NCBI RefSeq assembly: GCF_025460805.1
Contig: NZ_JAMXFJ010000031.1
Coordinates: forward strand, 1-44,070
Source of the DNA: Microvirga sesbaniae
Lineage (GTDB): Bacteria; Pseudomonadota; Alphaproteobacteria; Rhizobiales; Beijerinckiaceae
DNA length: 44,070 nucleotides
Reading direction: 5' to 3'
The notes beneath the pieces are model-generated. The model had not been told where the DNA came from and made no database searches. It worked only from the letters and a program-made list of their open reading frames with translations. Shown piece by piece: positions 31,801-39,258 of the stretch. The first letter of the stretch is position 1. Each line of letters starts with the position of its first letter. The position numbers and the translations under genes are program-made.

Positions 31801-32612
31801 CCGATCCCGGGACGCCGAGCAATCCGGGCACGCCCGTCACTCCGGGAACGCCCAGCAACCCGGTCGATCCAGGAGTTCCGGCGGTCCCGACGGAGGTTCG
31901 GAACGGCAGCCAGAAGGCGAACATCCTCACCGGCAACGACAACATCAACATCATGGACGGGCGCGGCGGCAACGACGTGATCCGCGGTCTGGGCGCGGAT
32001 GACAGGCTCCATGGCGGCGCCGGGCACGACAAGGTCTACGGCGATGCCGGCGACGACTACGTCTATGGCGACAGCGGCAACGACACGGTCTACGGCGGCG
32101 CCGGCGACGACCATGTCTATGGCGGCTCCGGCAACGACAAGGTCCTCGGCGACGCCGGCAACGACCATGTCTATGGCGGCGGCGGCCACGACACGGTCTA
32201 TGGCGGCGCGGGCGACGACGTGATCGACGGCGACGACGGCAACGACGTTCTCTTCGGCAATGCCGGCAGCGATGCCTTCGTGTTCGCCGACAAGATCGGC
32301 AGCGCCAGCACCAACCGCAAGGTCAACTTCGACACGATCAAGGACTTCAACGTCCAGGCGGACAGCCTCTGGCTCGACAACGCCGTGTTCAAGAAGCTCG
32401 GCGGCGGCACCCTGGCGAACCCGACGCAACTCGACAAGGAGTTCTTCGTCACCGGCACCAAGGCCAAGGAAAGGGACGATTACCTGATCTACAACAGGAA
32501 GACGGGAATCCTCAGCTACGATGCCGACGGGTCGGGCTCCAAGGCGGCGGTGGAGATCGCGCAGCTCTCGAAGAACCTGAAGCTGACCTTCCAGGACTTC
32601 TTCGTCGTCTGA
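28857..32612 (+). CDS. Secreted AlgE-like mannuronan C5-epimerase homologue with RTX repeats
   Basis: A 1251-residue protein. Residues 1-395 match the A-module of Azotobacter AlgE epimerases: GIVRTELDTVENVKIANLVI, DGNRDN and SHDNGLDGFVAD, forming a right-handed beta-helix. Active-site positions fit AlgE4 with a constant shift of seven: Y156, H161, R202 and H203 for Y149, H154, R195 and H196. The acidic D152 is N159 here (NPHE for DPHE). Residues about 402-948 hold RTX nonapeptides (GGAGNDTY, GGDGNDTL) alternating with a VENLTL-type module. A PGTPSNPGTP linker (about 956-1010) and a second RTX block (about 1022-1142) follow. The end DFFVV is a type I secretion tail, and no N-terminal signal is present. 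The substrate is probably a uronate-containing polysaccharide; activity is doubtful because of N159. ATG 28857 follows CAGGGA. Confidence 0.87.
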   Translation: MIINVDAPTGNAALDMAAINNAIKAANDYYNAHKSEGQVTVQLAAGTYMVSGDPTNPSKGAVELMSGVALVGTGDRDSTIKLVDNFNGRINGIVRTELDTVENVKIANLVIDGNRDNQAAGSHQAGFICGIKEDGTGRTQSDITIDNIEVKECTAYGINPHEVTYDLTITNSVSHDNGLDGFVADAVVGGLYEGNVAYNNDRHGFNIQNESKDLVLKDNEAFGNGYLYMYQGTLAGGAGLTIQRGNIPPAGETEIPWVSGIEIIGGSYHDNGKEGILVKLSEQITITDVDIYGNQRQGVKIEGSDNVTVQNSRISNNSQEFDGKYDEINIRERFDDDYSQNTYYSHNTQVVNNVISSTGDVNSRYGIREEPTNDDAGPTNTSVSGNTISGMDSGSVSVPGYVWTGDPGNNAIDGTSGADTMAGGAGNDTYTVNHSGDVVTENAGEGTDQVNSSITYTLTSNVENLTLTGTGAINGYGNELDNGLTGNEAANTLKGGDGNDTLDGGAGADNLDGGNGHDTYFVDNVGDVIVEKDSLGLGGYDRVFSSVSYTLSSQVEELTLTGTANLNATGNAGANVLNGNAGDNILDGQGGADTMSGGLGNDTYSVDHSGDVVIEAAGAGIDTVFSSISISSVKGLAANVENLVLVGAAADGAGNGLDNLIIGNGQVNKLYGLDGNDTLDGGAGADSLTGGAGNDVFVLRKGELQDDTVADFTGSAVGGGDRIEFVGFSSQATLTSLGGGVWMVVDGSYSESFRVSGGAKISAGDHNLISAAGPVWNGNAGDNVIAGTAGADTMNGGAGNDTYTVNHTGDVVNEDAGAGTDTVISSISVSLDRPLAANVENLTLIAPADPTKPALQGTGNALNNVITGNDQDNKLYGLEGDDTLIGGLGNDTLDGGIGTDTAIYGGKKSDYTVTMKIDEWKVIGPDVGTDTLRGIEIVQFSDGRYFNGVWEAKPVDSGTPGTPGNPGTPSNPGTPSNPGTPADPGTPSNPGTPVTPGTPSNPVDPGVPAVPTEVRNGSQKANILTGNDNINIMDGRGGNDVIRGLGADDRLHGGAGHDKVYGDAGDDYVYGDSGNDTVYGGAGDDHVYGGSGNDKVLGDAGNDHVYGGGGHDTVYGGAGDDVIDGDDGNDVLFGNAGSDAFVFADKIGSASTNRKVNFDTIKDFNVQADSLWLDNAVFKKLGGGTLANPTQLDKEFFVTGTKAKERDDYLIYNRKTGILSYDADGSGSKAAVEIAQLSKNLKLTFQDFFVV

Positions 32613-32638
32613 CGGCAGGCCTGGATCAGGGGTCCCGG

Positions 32639-32673
32639 CCGGCCCGCGCCTCGTGCGGACGAGAGCGGGCCGG
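32639..32673 (+). terminator. Strong hairpin after the RTX epimerase-like gene
   Basis: CCGGCCCGC (32639-32647) pairs with GCGGGCCGG (32665-32673), with a second stem CTCGT/ACGAG inside around GCGG. It starts 26 bases after the stop codon. Few T residues follow, so it is a likely but not canonical intrinsic terminator. Confidence 0.6.
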
Positions 32674-32709
32674 ATCCCTCCCCCCGGCATCACCCGCTCA
32701 CACCCCCTC

Positions 32710-32804
32710 GACGTCATCACCGGGCTCGTCCCGGTGATCCCGCTTCCGGGAGGCGTTGCGCTTCACCTTATCGGGATGGCCGGGACAGGCCCGGCCATGA
32801 CGTG
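32710..32804. repeat. 95-bp mosaic repeat, copy 9
   Basis: The left end reads GACGTCAT, hairpin CACCGGGCTCGTCCCGGTG, a linker with GGCGTTGCGC (two changes from other copies), hairpin GGCCGGGACAGGCCCGGCC and end ATGACGTG. It lies in the 448-base gap between the RTX and cystathionine beta-synthase genes. Confidence 0.88.
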
Positions 32805-32837
32805 GAGGGTGGCAGTGCCGGCCCTTACCACCTTCTC

Positions 32838-32932
32838 CACGTTATCACCGGGCTTGTCCCGGTGATCCCGCTTCCGAGAGGCGCCGCGCTCAAGACAATC
32901 GGGATGGCCGGGACAGGCCCGGCCATGACGTG
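32838..32932. repeat. 95-bp mosaic repeat, copy 10
   Basis: The left end reads CACGTTAT, both hairpins are intact and the right end is ATGACGTG. A further fragment of hairpin 1 (GCCGGGCTCGTCCCGGTGAT) follows at about 32945-32964. The last 70 bases before the next gene are AT-rich and probably hold its promoter. Confidence 0.88.
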
Positions 32933-33060
32933 GCGGGTGGCAGTGCCGGGCTCGTCCCGGTGATACGGCAGGTGACAACCCGGAAGGGGAGCTATAAGAA
33001 CCACTCTGTTTCACGTATAAAAAGAAACAAATATTCTATTCTACATCGGAAAGATGCGAA

Positions 33061-34434
33061 ATGGTCGCTCACGGAGCCCTGGACCTGATCGGAAAGACCC
33101 CCCTGGTCGAGGTCACGAGACTGGATACCGGTCCCTGCACGCTCTTCCTCAAGCTCGAGAGCGCCAACCCGAGCGGCTCGATCAAGGACCGGCCGGCCCG
33201 CGCTATGATCGAGGCGGCGGAAGCCGACGGGCGCCTGAAGCCGGGCGGCACCATCATCGAGGCGACGGCCGGCAATACCGGCGTCGGGCTGGCCCTGGTG
33301 GGCGCCAGCAAGGGCTATCGCACCCTCCTGGTGGTGCCGGACAAGATGAGCCGTGAGAAGGTCCTGCACGCCAAGGCGCTCGGGGCCGAGGTGGTGATCA
33401 CCCGCTCGGACGTGGGCAAGGGCCACCCGGACTATTACCAGGACCTCGCCCAGGCCCTCACCGACAAGACCCCGGGGGCCGTCTACATCAACCAGTTCGA
33501 GAACCCGGCGAACCCGGCCGCCCACGAGGCGAGCACCGGCCCCGAGATCCTCGACGGGATGGGCGGCGACGTGGACGCCGTGGTGGTCGGCGTCGGATCC
33601 GGCGGCACCCTGTCGGGCGTCGGGCGCTATCTGAGGAAGGCCTCGCCCAAGACCGCCATGGTGCTGGCCGATCCGGCCGGGTCGATCCTCGCCCCGCTGG
33701 TCGAGACCGGAGAGATGACCGAGGCCGGCTCCTGGGCGGTCGAAGGCATCGGCGAGGACTTCGTGCCGCCGAACTGCGACCTGTCCCTGGTGAAGAAGGC
33801 CTATTCCATCGGCGACAAGGAGAGCTTCTCGGCGGCGCGCGATCTGCTGCGCCGGGAGGGCATCCTGGCGGGCTCCTCGTCCGGCACGCTGCTCGCGGCG
33901 GCCCTGCGCTATTGCCGCGAGCAGACGGAGCCCAAGCGCGTCGTCACGCTGGTGTGCGACACGGGCGCCAAATACCTGTCGAAGGTGTTCAACGATGCCT
34001 TCATCGCCCAGGAGGGATGGCTCGACCGGCGGACCACCGGCACCGCGCGCGACGTGGTGATCAACCCGTTCGGCGAAGGCGCCACCATCTTCGTCTCGCC
34101 GGGCGAGACCCTGCGCTCGGCCTTCGCCCGCATGCGCTTCTCGGACGTCTCGCAGCTGCCGGTGATCGATGACGGCCGCGTGGTCGGCCTGGTCGACGAG
34201 AGCGACATCCTGGACGCGCTCGTCGCCCACGAGGGCGCCCCCCAGAGCGTGTTCGCCCGGCCCGTGCGGGACGTGATGGTCTCGCGCCTCCAGACGATCG
34301 CCGCCGACGCGCCGGTCAGGGAGCTTCTGCCGCTCTTCGCCGCCGGCCTCGTTCCGGTGATCATGGACGGCGAGTCCTTCGTCGGCCTCGCCACCCGCAT
34401 CGACCTCATCAACTATTTCCGGATCCACCCCTGA
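33061..34434 (+). CDS. Cystathionine beta-synthase with C-terminal CBS domains
   Basis: A 457-residue PLP enzyme. The cofactor lysine is K42 in SGSIKDRPA, the substrate loop is EATAGNTG and the phosphate-binding loop is GVGSGGTLSG. After about residue 335 come two CBS domains (QLPVIDDGRVVGLVDESDIL is the first core), the layout of eukaryotic-type cystathionine beta-synthase rather than plain cysteine synthase. It would condense serine with homocysteine to cystathionine; the CBS pair may bind an adenosyl ligand. Its stop overlaps the next start by one base (TGATG). The leader upstream is AT-rich. An O-acetylserine sulfhydrylase role is less likely given the partner gene. Confidence 0.9.
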   Translation: MVAHGALDLIGKTPLVEVTRLDTGPCTLFLKLESANPSGSIKDRPARAMIEAAEADGRLKPGGTIIEATAGNTGVGLALVGASKGYRTLLVVPDKMSREKVLHAKALGAEVVITRSDVGKGHPDYYQDLAQALTDKTPGAVYINQFENPANPAAHEASTGPEILDGMGGDVDAVVVGVGSGGTLSGVGRYLRKASPKTAMVLADPAGSILAPLVETGEMTEAGSWAVEGIGEDFVPPNCDLSLVKKAYSIGDKESFSAARDLLRREGILAGSSSGTLLAAALRYCREQTEPKRVVTLVCDTGAKYLSKVFNDAFIAQEGWLDRRTTGTARDVVINPFGEGATIFVSPGETLRSAFARMRFSDVSQLPVIDDGRVVGLVDESDILDALVAHEGAPQSVFARPVRDVMVSRLQTIAADAPVRELLPLFAAGLVPVIMDGESFVGLATRIDLINYFRIHP

Positions 34435-35594
34435 TGACCGCTCGCAACCAGCTCGATTTCGCCACCCGCTGCATCCATGCCGGCCAGTCGCCGGATCCCA
34501 CCACGGGCGCGGTGATGATGCCGATCTACGCCACATCCACCTTCGCACAGGACAGCCCCGGCGTTCACAAGGGCTTCGAATACGCCCGCTCGCAGAACCC
34601 GACCCGCATGGCGTTCGAGCGCTGCATCGCGGACCTGGAGGGCGGCGCCGCGGCCTTCGCGTTCTCGTCGGGCCTCGCCGCGAGCGCCACCGTGCTCGAC
34701 ATGCTGGAGCACGGCTCGCACATCGTCGCCTCGGACGACCTCTACGGCGGCACGCGCCGCCTCTTCGAGCGGGTGCGCCGGAAGTCCGCCGGTCTCGACA
34801 TCACCTATGTGGATCTCGGGAACCCGGATGCCGTGAAGGCGGCCCTGCGCCCCAACACCAGGCTGGTCTGGGTCGAGACGCCCACCAATCCGCTCCTGAA
34901 GCTCGCCGATCTCGAGGCCATCGCGGCCGCCGCCCGGGGCCACGGGACCTGGCTCGTCGCCGACAACACCTTCGCGAGCCCGTGGGTGCAGCGCCCGCTC
35001 GAATTCGGCTTCGACATCGTGGTGCATTCCACCACCAAGTACCTCAACGGCCATTCCGACATGGTCGGCGGCGTGGTGATCGTGGGCCAGAACCAGGAGA
35101 TCCGCGAGAAGATCGCGTTCCTGCAGAACGCCGTCGGGTCCGTGTCCGGCCCCTTCGACAGCTTCCTGGCCCTGCGCGGCCTGAAGACCCTGTCCCTGCG
35201 CATGGAGCGGCACTGCGCCTCGGCGCTCAGGATCGCCCAGTTCCTGGAGACCCATCCCGGCGTGGACGGGGTGATCTATCCGGGCCTGGCCTCGCACCCG
35301 CAGCACGAGCTGGCCCGGCGCCAGATGCGCGGCTTCGGCGGCATCATCACGGCCCGCATCGCGGGCGGCCTCGAGGGCGCGACGCGCTTCCTCGAACGCT
35401 GCCAGCTCTTCACGCTGGCGGAAAGCCTCGGGGGCGTCGAGAGCCTGATCGAGCATCCGGCGATCATGACCCACGCCTCCGTGCCGGCGGAGGTGCGCGC
35501 CGAGCTCGGAATCGACGACGGCCTCGTGCGCCTGTCGGTCGGCATCGAGGACGCCGACGACCTGATCGAGGACCTGCGGTCGGCCCTGTCGTAG
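34434..35594 (+). CDS. Cystathionine gamma-lyase-like PLP enzyme
   Basis: A 386-residue Cys/Met-metabolism PLP enzyme. The cofactor lysine is K202 in STTKYLNGHSD, the phosphate pocket has SSGLAAS, and WVETPTNPLLKLAD and VADNTFASPW are family motifs. The partner cystathionine beta-synthase points to cystathionine gamma-lyase, completing the reverse transsulfuration route from homocysteine to cysteine. Sequence alone cannot fully exclude cystathionine gamma-synthase. The start overlaps the previous stop, so translation is coupled. The C-terminus (GIDDGLVRLSVGIEDADDLI) is typical of the family. Confidence 0.9.
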   Translation: MTARNQLDFATRCIHAGQSPDPTTGAVMMPIYATSTFAQDSPGVHKGFEYARSQNPTRMAFERCIADLEGGAAAFAFSSGLAASATVLDMLEHGSHIVASDDLYGGTRRLFERVRRKSAGLDITYVDLGNPDAVKAALRPNTRLVWVETPTNPLLKLADLEAIAAAARGHGTWLVADNTFASPWVQRPLEFGFDIVVHSTTKYLNGHSDMVGGVVIVGQNQEIREKIAFLQNAVGSVSGPFDSFLALRGLKTLSLRMERHCASALRIAQFLETHPGVDGVIYPGLASHPQHELARRQMRGFGGIITARIAGGLEGATRFLERCQLFTLAESLGGVESLIEHPAIMTHASVPAEVRAELGIDDGLVRLSVGIEDADDLIEDLRSALS

Positions 35595-35630
35595 AACGCC
35601 CGCGGGTCCGCCCCTCGCCCCGTCCCTCTC

Positions 35631-35724
35631 CACGTCATCACCGGCCTTGTGCCGGTGATCCCGCTTCTGTGAAGCGCCGCGCCCTTCCGATCGGGATGGC
35701 CGGCACAAGGCCGGCCATGACGTG
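35631..35724. repeat. 95-bp mosaic repeat, copy 11
   Basis: CACGTCAT, hairpin CACCGGCCTTGTGCCGGTG, linker with GCGCCGCGCC, hairpin GGCCGGCACAAGGCCGGCC, ATGACGTG. It is followed by a duplicated spacer unit (GGTGGCGGGACGGGCGGAG, twice). It lies between the convergent gamma-lyase and hutC genes. Confidence 0.9.
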
Positions 35725-35835
35725 GGAGGGTGGCGGGACGGGCGGAGGGTGGCGGGACGGGCGGAGGGTGCCATGACGTGAGAGGGCGGTGGGTATCCCT
35801 CGGGTCTCGCGACCGCCCGGGCCGGCACAATCCGG

Positions 35836-36540
35836 TCACGCCACCGGCGAGAACCGTCCCACGAGCTGATGCCGGTCGCCCGGATAGGTGATGCGCGCCT
35901 CGGTGACGAACGCGCCGGCCTGCCAGGTGCGCCGCTCCAGCACCAGGCAGGCGGCACCGGTCTGGACCCGCAGCCGCTTCGCCATGGCGCTGTCGGCGCT
36001 GACGGCGCGCACGATATGCTCCGCATCCGTCCACGGCACGCGCCGCAGCAGCCAGGTGCCCGGCGGATCGTCCTGGAACGTCTCCCCGTCCGCCTCGGGC
36101 ACGGTGGCGAGGTTGATCAGGCGCTGCTCGAAGGCCTGCGGCACGTCGTCCATCACGTGAAGGGTGGACAGGCAGAGCATCGTCGTGCCGGCCGGCAGCC
36201 CCGTGCGCTGCGCGGCCGCGGCGTCGATGGGCTCGACGGCGCGATGCAGGATCTTGAACCGGTAGTCGATTCCGGCCCGGGCCGCCTCGAGGGCGAAATC
36301 CTGGATCTGCAGCACGGCCTGCTGGCTGCTCGGCTCCGCCACCACCGTGCCGGCGCGGCGCCGGCGCGTGATGAGGCCGTTGGCCGCGAGGGTGGAGAGC
36401 ACCTTGTTCACGGTCATGCGCGAGCAGCCGTATGTGGCCATCAGCTCGTGCTCGAAGGGAATGCGGTGACCCGGCGGCCATTCGCCGGACATGATCCTGG
36501 CCTCGATGTCGTCCCGGATGCGCTGGTGCAGATGCTTCAT
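35836..36540 (-). CDS. hutC: Histidine utilisation repressor HutC (GntR family)
   Basis: A 234-residue GntR/HutC regulator. The winged helix covers about residues 1-65 (RIRDDIEARIMSGEWPPGHR, then ELMATYGCSRMTVNKVL). The C-terminal UTRA effector domain would bind urocanate. It sits 7 bases after hutF in the same direction, so it is co-transcribed with it. The two GT(A/C)TAGAC sites between hutF and hutI are its probable operators. Repression of both hut arms until urocanate appears is the expected behaviour, known from Pseudomonas and enteric bacteria. Confidence 0.93.
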   Translation of the reverse strand: MKHLHQRIRDDIEARIMSGEWPPGHRIPFEHELMATYGCSRMTVNKVLSTLAANGLITRRRRAGTVVAEPSSQQAVLQIQDFALEAARAGIDYRFKILHRAVEPIDAAAAQRTGLPAGTTMLCLSTLHVMDDVPQAFEQRLINLATVPEADGETFQDDPPGTWLLRRVPWTDAEHIVRAVSADSAMAKRLRVQTGAACLVLERRTWQAGAFVTEARITYPGDRHQLVGRFSPVA

Positions 36541-36547
36541 GGGTCGC

Positions 36548-37906
36548 TCATGCCACAAGATGCGCCAGGGCGCGCGCATAGCGGGCGCGGATCGCCTCCC
36601 GGTCCACGTGCCGGCCGTTCCTGACCCTGTCCCGCCCCGCGACCACCACCGTGTCGATCGCCGCCTTGCCGGCCACGAACACGTAGGCATCGATCCAGCG
36701 ATCCCCCGAGACGGCGGCGAGATCCGGATGGCCGGCGTCGAGCGCCACGAGATCGGCGCGATGCCCGGCGGCGATCGCCCCGATGCGGCGGCCCAGGGCC
36801 CGGGCGCCGCCCGCCAGCGCCGCGTCGTAGAGGCTGCGCCCGGTCGACCGGCCCTCGCGTGCGGCCAGCACGTTGCGGGCCCGGTGCTTGAGGCGCTGGC
36901 TGTATTCGAACTGCTTGAGCTCTCCCGGAGCGGAGATCTCGATGTTCGAATCGGACCCGACCCCGAACCGGCCGCCGGCCGCGAGGAAATCGACGCCCTC
37001 GAAGAGGCCGTCGCCGAGATTGGCCTCCGTGATGGGGCACAGGCCCGCCACCGCGTCGCGTCCGGCGATTCCTTCGACCTCGCGCGCATCGAGATGGGTC
37101 GCGTGGATGAGGCACCAGCGACCATCCACGGGCGCATGGTCGAGCAGCCAGGCGACGGGGCGCCGTCCCGACCAGGCGAGGCAGTCCTCGACCTCCTTCA
37201 CCTGCTCGGCGATGTGGATGTGGACCGGCCCCTCGCCGGCGAGGGTCAGGACCTCGCGCAGGCTGTCCGGCGTGACGGCCCGCAGGCTGTGCGGCGCGAT
37301 GCCGACGACCGCGTCGTCGAGACCGGCCACGGCGCGGCGCGCCCCGTCGAGCAGGCGGGAATAGCTCTCCGGATCGGTGATGAAGCGCCGCTGGCCCTCG
37401 CCGGGCGCCAGGCCGCCGAAACCGCCCTGGGCGTAGAACACCGGCAGCAGCGTCAGGCCCATGCCGGTCTCCCGAGCGGCGGCCGCGATGCGGCCGGAGA
37501 GCTCCGCCATGTCGGCATAGGGGCGTCCGTCCGCGTCGTGGTGCAGGTAGTGGAACTCGGCGAGGGCCGTGAAGCCGCCCTCCAGCATCTCCATCATGGC
37601 GAAGGCCGCGATGGCCTCCACGTCGTCGGGCGTCAGCGAGCCGAGGAACCGGTACATCACCTGCCGCCAGGTCCAGAAGCTGTCCCCTTCCGGCCCTCTC
37701 GTTTCGGCCAGTCCCGCCATGCCGCGCTGGAACGTGTGGGAGTGCAGGTTCGGCAGGCCGGGCAGCGTGATCCCGGCGACGCGCTCGCGACCTTCGGGCG
37801 CATCATGCGGCCGGACGGCCATGATCGTCCCGCCGTCGATATCGACCCCCACCTGCTGCGCCCAGCCTTCCGGCAGCAGGGCGTGATCGAGAATGAGCCT
37901 GCGCAT
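36548..37906 (-). CDS. hutF: Formimidoylglutamate deiminase
   Basis: A 452-residue amidohydrolase. The zinc pair is in LHSHTFQRGMAG (H55, H57), further ligands in HIHIAEQVKE and IHATHLD, and the final Asp in GVGSDSNIE. HutF converts N-formimidoylglutamate to N-formylglutamate and ammonia, feeding HutG. The start at 37906 (MRRLILDHALLPEGW) follows AAGG at seven bases; a frame extending a further 41 codons upstream would run across the HutC operators and is rejected. It is divergent from hutI with 149 bases between starts and ends 7 bases before hutC. Confidence 0.94.
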   Translation of the reverse strand: MRRLILDHALLPEGWAQQVGVDIDGGTIMAVRPHDAPEGRERVAGITLPGLPNLHSHTFQRGMAGLAETRGPEGDSFWTWRQVMYRFLGSLTPDDVEAIAAFAMMEMLEGGFTALAEFHYLHHDADGRPYADMAELSGRIAAAARETGMGLTLLPVFYAQGGFGGLAPGEGQRRFITDPESYSRLLDGARRAVAGLDDAVVGIAPHSLRAVTPDSLREVLTLAGEGPVHIHIAEQVKEVEDCLAWSGRRPVAWLLDHAPVDGRWCLIHATHLDAREVEGIAGRDAVAGLCPITEANLGDGLFEGVDFLAAGGRFGVGSDSNIEISAPGELKQFEYSQRLKHRARNVLAAREGRSTGRSLYDAALAGGARALGRRIGAIAAGHRADLVALDAGHPDLAAVSGDRWIDAYVFVAGKAAIDTVVVAGRDRVRNGRHVDREAIRARYARALAHLVA

Positions 37907-37989
37907 GCTGACACCTTCGCTGTCGATGCCCCGGGACGCCGCCGCCAAAAGGCCACGCCGGGGCCGGACCATCGGAACCGATCGAATAA

Positions 37990-37997
37990 GTCTAGAC
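37990..37997. promoter_or_regulatory. HutC operator site 1
   Basis: GTCTAGAC is a perfect palindrome that fits the HutC-subfamily consensus GT(A/C)TA(G/T)AC. It lies in the hutF-hutI divergent region, 84 bases before the hutF start. Confidence 0.78.
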
Positions 37998-38019
37998 AAT
38001 ACCCGCGAACCGCGATTAT

Positions 38020-38027
38020 GTATAGAC
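38020..38027. promoter_or_regulatory. HutC operator site 2
   Basis: GTATAGAC fits the same consensus and is part of ATGTATAGACAT. Its centre is 30 bases from site 1, about three helical turns, so two dimers could bind the same face of the DNA. It is 29 bases before the hutI start. Confidence 0.78.
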
Positions 38028-38055
38028 ATTATCGCAACCTCACCGGAGCAGGACC

Positions 38056-39258
38056 ATGCGCTTCGACCGGGTCTGGTTCAACGCCCGCCTCGCCACGCTC
38101 ACAGGGGACGGTCTCGGGATCGTCGAGAGCGGCGCCGTCGCCGCGAAGGACGGCCGGATCGCCTTCGCCGGGCCGGCGGACGCGCTGCCCGCCGGCTGGG
38201 ATTTTGCCGAGCGGATCGATTGCGAGGGCCGCTGGATCACCCCCGGCCTCGTCGATTGTCACACGCACCTGGTTCATGGCGGCGACCGGGCGCACGAGTT
38301 CGAGCTGCGCCTGAAGGGCGCGAGCTACGAGGAGATCGCCCGCGCGGGCGGCGGCATCCTGTCCACCGTGAAGGCGACCCGCGCCGCGAGCGAGGACGAC
38401 CTGGTGGCGAGCGCCCTGCCCCGCCTCGATCACCTCATCGCCGAGGGCTGCACCACGGTCGAGATCAAGTCCGGCTACGGGCTCGACCTCGACACCGAGG
38501 TGCGTTCCCTGCGCGCCGCGCGGCGCCTCGCCGGGGAGCGCCCCGTCTCCATCGTGACCACGTTCCTCGGCGCCCATGCCCTGCCGCCGGAGGCGAACGG
38601 CGACAAGGACGCTTTCATCGACACATTGTGCCGCGAGATGCTGCCGGCGCTCGCCCGCGAAGGTCTGGCCGATGCGGTCGACGCCTTCTGCGAGGGCATC
38701 GCGTTCTCGCCCGAGCAGACCGCCCGCGTGTTCGACGCCGCCCGGGCGCAGGGGCTCGCCGTCAAGCTGCACGCCGACCAGCTCTCGAACCTGCACGGCG
38801 CGAAGCTCGCGGCCGAATACGGCGCGCTCTCGGCCGATCATCTCGAATACACGGACCGGGAGGGCGCCGCCGCGATGGCGAAGGCCGGCACCGTCGCGGT
38901 GCTGCTGCCGGGCGCCTTCTACATGCTGCGCGAGACGAAAGTTCCGCCGATCGCCGCCTTCCGCGAGGCCGGCACGCGCATGGCGCTGGCGACCGATTGC
39001 AACCCGGGCACGTCGCCCCTGACCTCGCTCCTGCTCACCATGAACATGGGCGCGACCCTGTTCCGCATGACCGTGGAGGAATGCATCGCGGGCGTCACCC
39101 GCGAGGCGGCCCGGGCCCTCGGACGGCTCGACGAGATCGGCACGCTCGAGATCGGCAAGTCCTGCGATCTCGCGATCTGGACCATCGAACGGCCGGCGGA
39201 GCTCGTCTACCGCATCGGCTTCAACCCGCTTCACGCCCGTGTCTGGAGGGGACAGTGA
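38056..39258 (+). CDS. hutI: Imidazolonepropionase
   Basis: A 400-residue metal-dependent amidohydrolase. The HxH pair is H69/H71 in VDCHTHLVHGG, further residues are in KLHADQLSN and TDCNPGTSP. It opens the imidazolone ring to give N-formimidoylglutamate, the substrate of HutF. The ATG at 38056 is preceded by GGAGCAGGA. Its stop overlaps the hutH GTG start as GTGA. It is the first gene of the plus-strand hut operon and begins just after HutC site 2. Confidence 0.95.
   Translation: MRFDRVWFNARLATLTGDGLGIVESGAVAAKDGRIAFAGPADALPAGWDFAERIDCEGRWITPGLVDCHTHLVHGGDRAHEFELRLKGASYEEIARAGGGILSTVKATRAASEDDLVASALPRLDHLIAEGCTTVEIKSGYGLDLDTEVRSLRAARRLAGERPVSIVTTFLGAHALPPEANGDKDAFIDTLCREMLPALAREGLADAVDAFCEGIAFSPEQTARVFDAARAQGLAVKLHADQLSNLHGAKLAAEYGALSADHLEYTDREGAAAMAKAGTVAVLLPGAFYMLRETKVPPIAAFREAGTRMALATDCNPGTSPLTSLLLTMNMGATLFRMTVEECIAGVTREAARALGRLDEIGTLEIGKSCDLAIWTIERPAELVYRIGFNPLHARVWRGQ

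Noticed and set aside
28857..32612. Calling the long RTX protein a haemolysin
   Set aside because: The N-terminal domain is an AlgE-type beta-helix, with no pore-forming region or acylation site of RTX toxins. The Ca-binding repeats alone do not imply lysis.
30210..32720. An 836-codon minus-strand frame opposite the RTX region
   Set aside because: Its repeats of Val, Ala, Asp and Gly are the mirror of the RTX repeats on the other strand.
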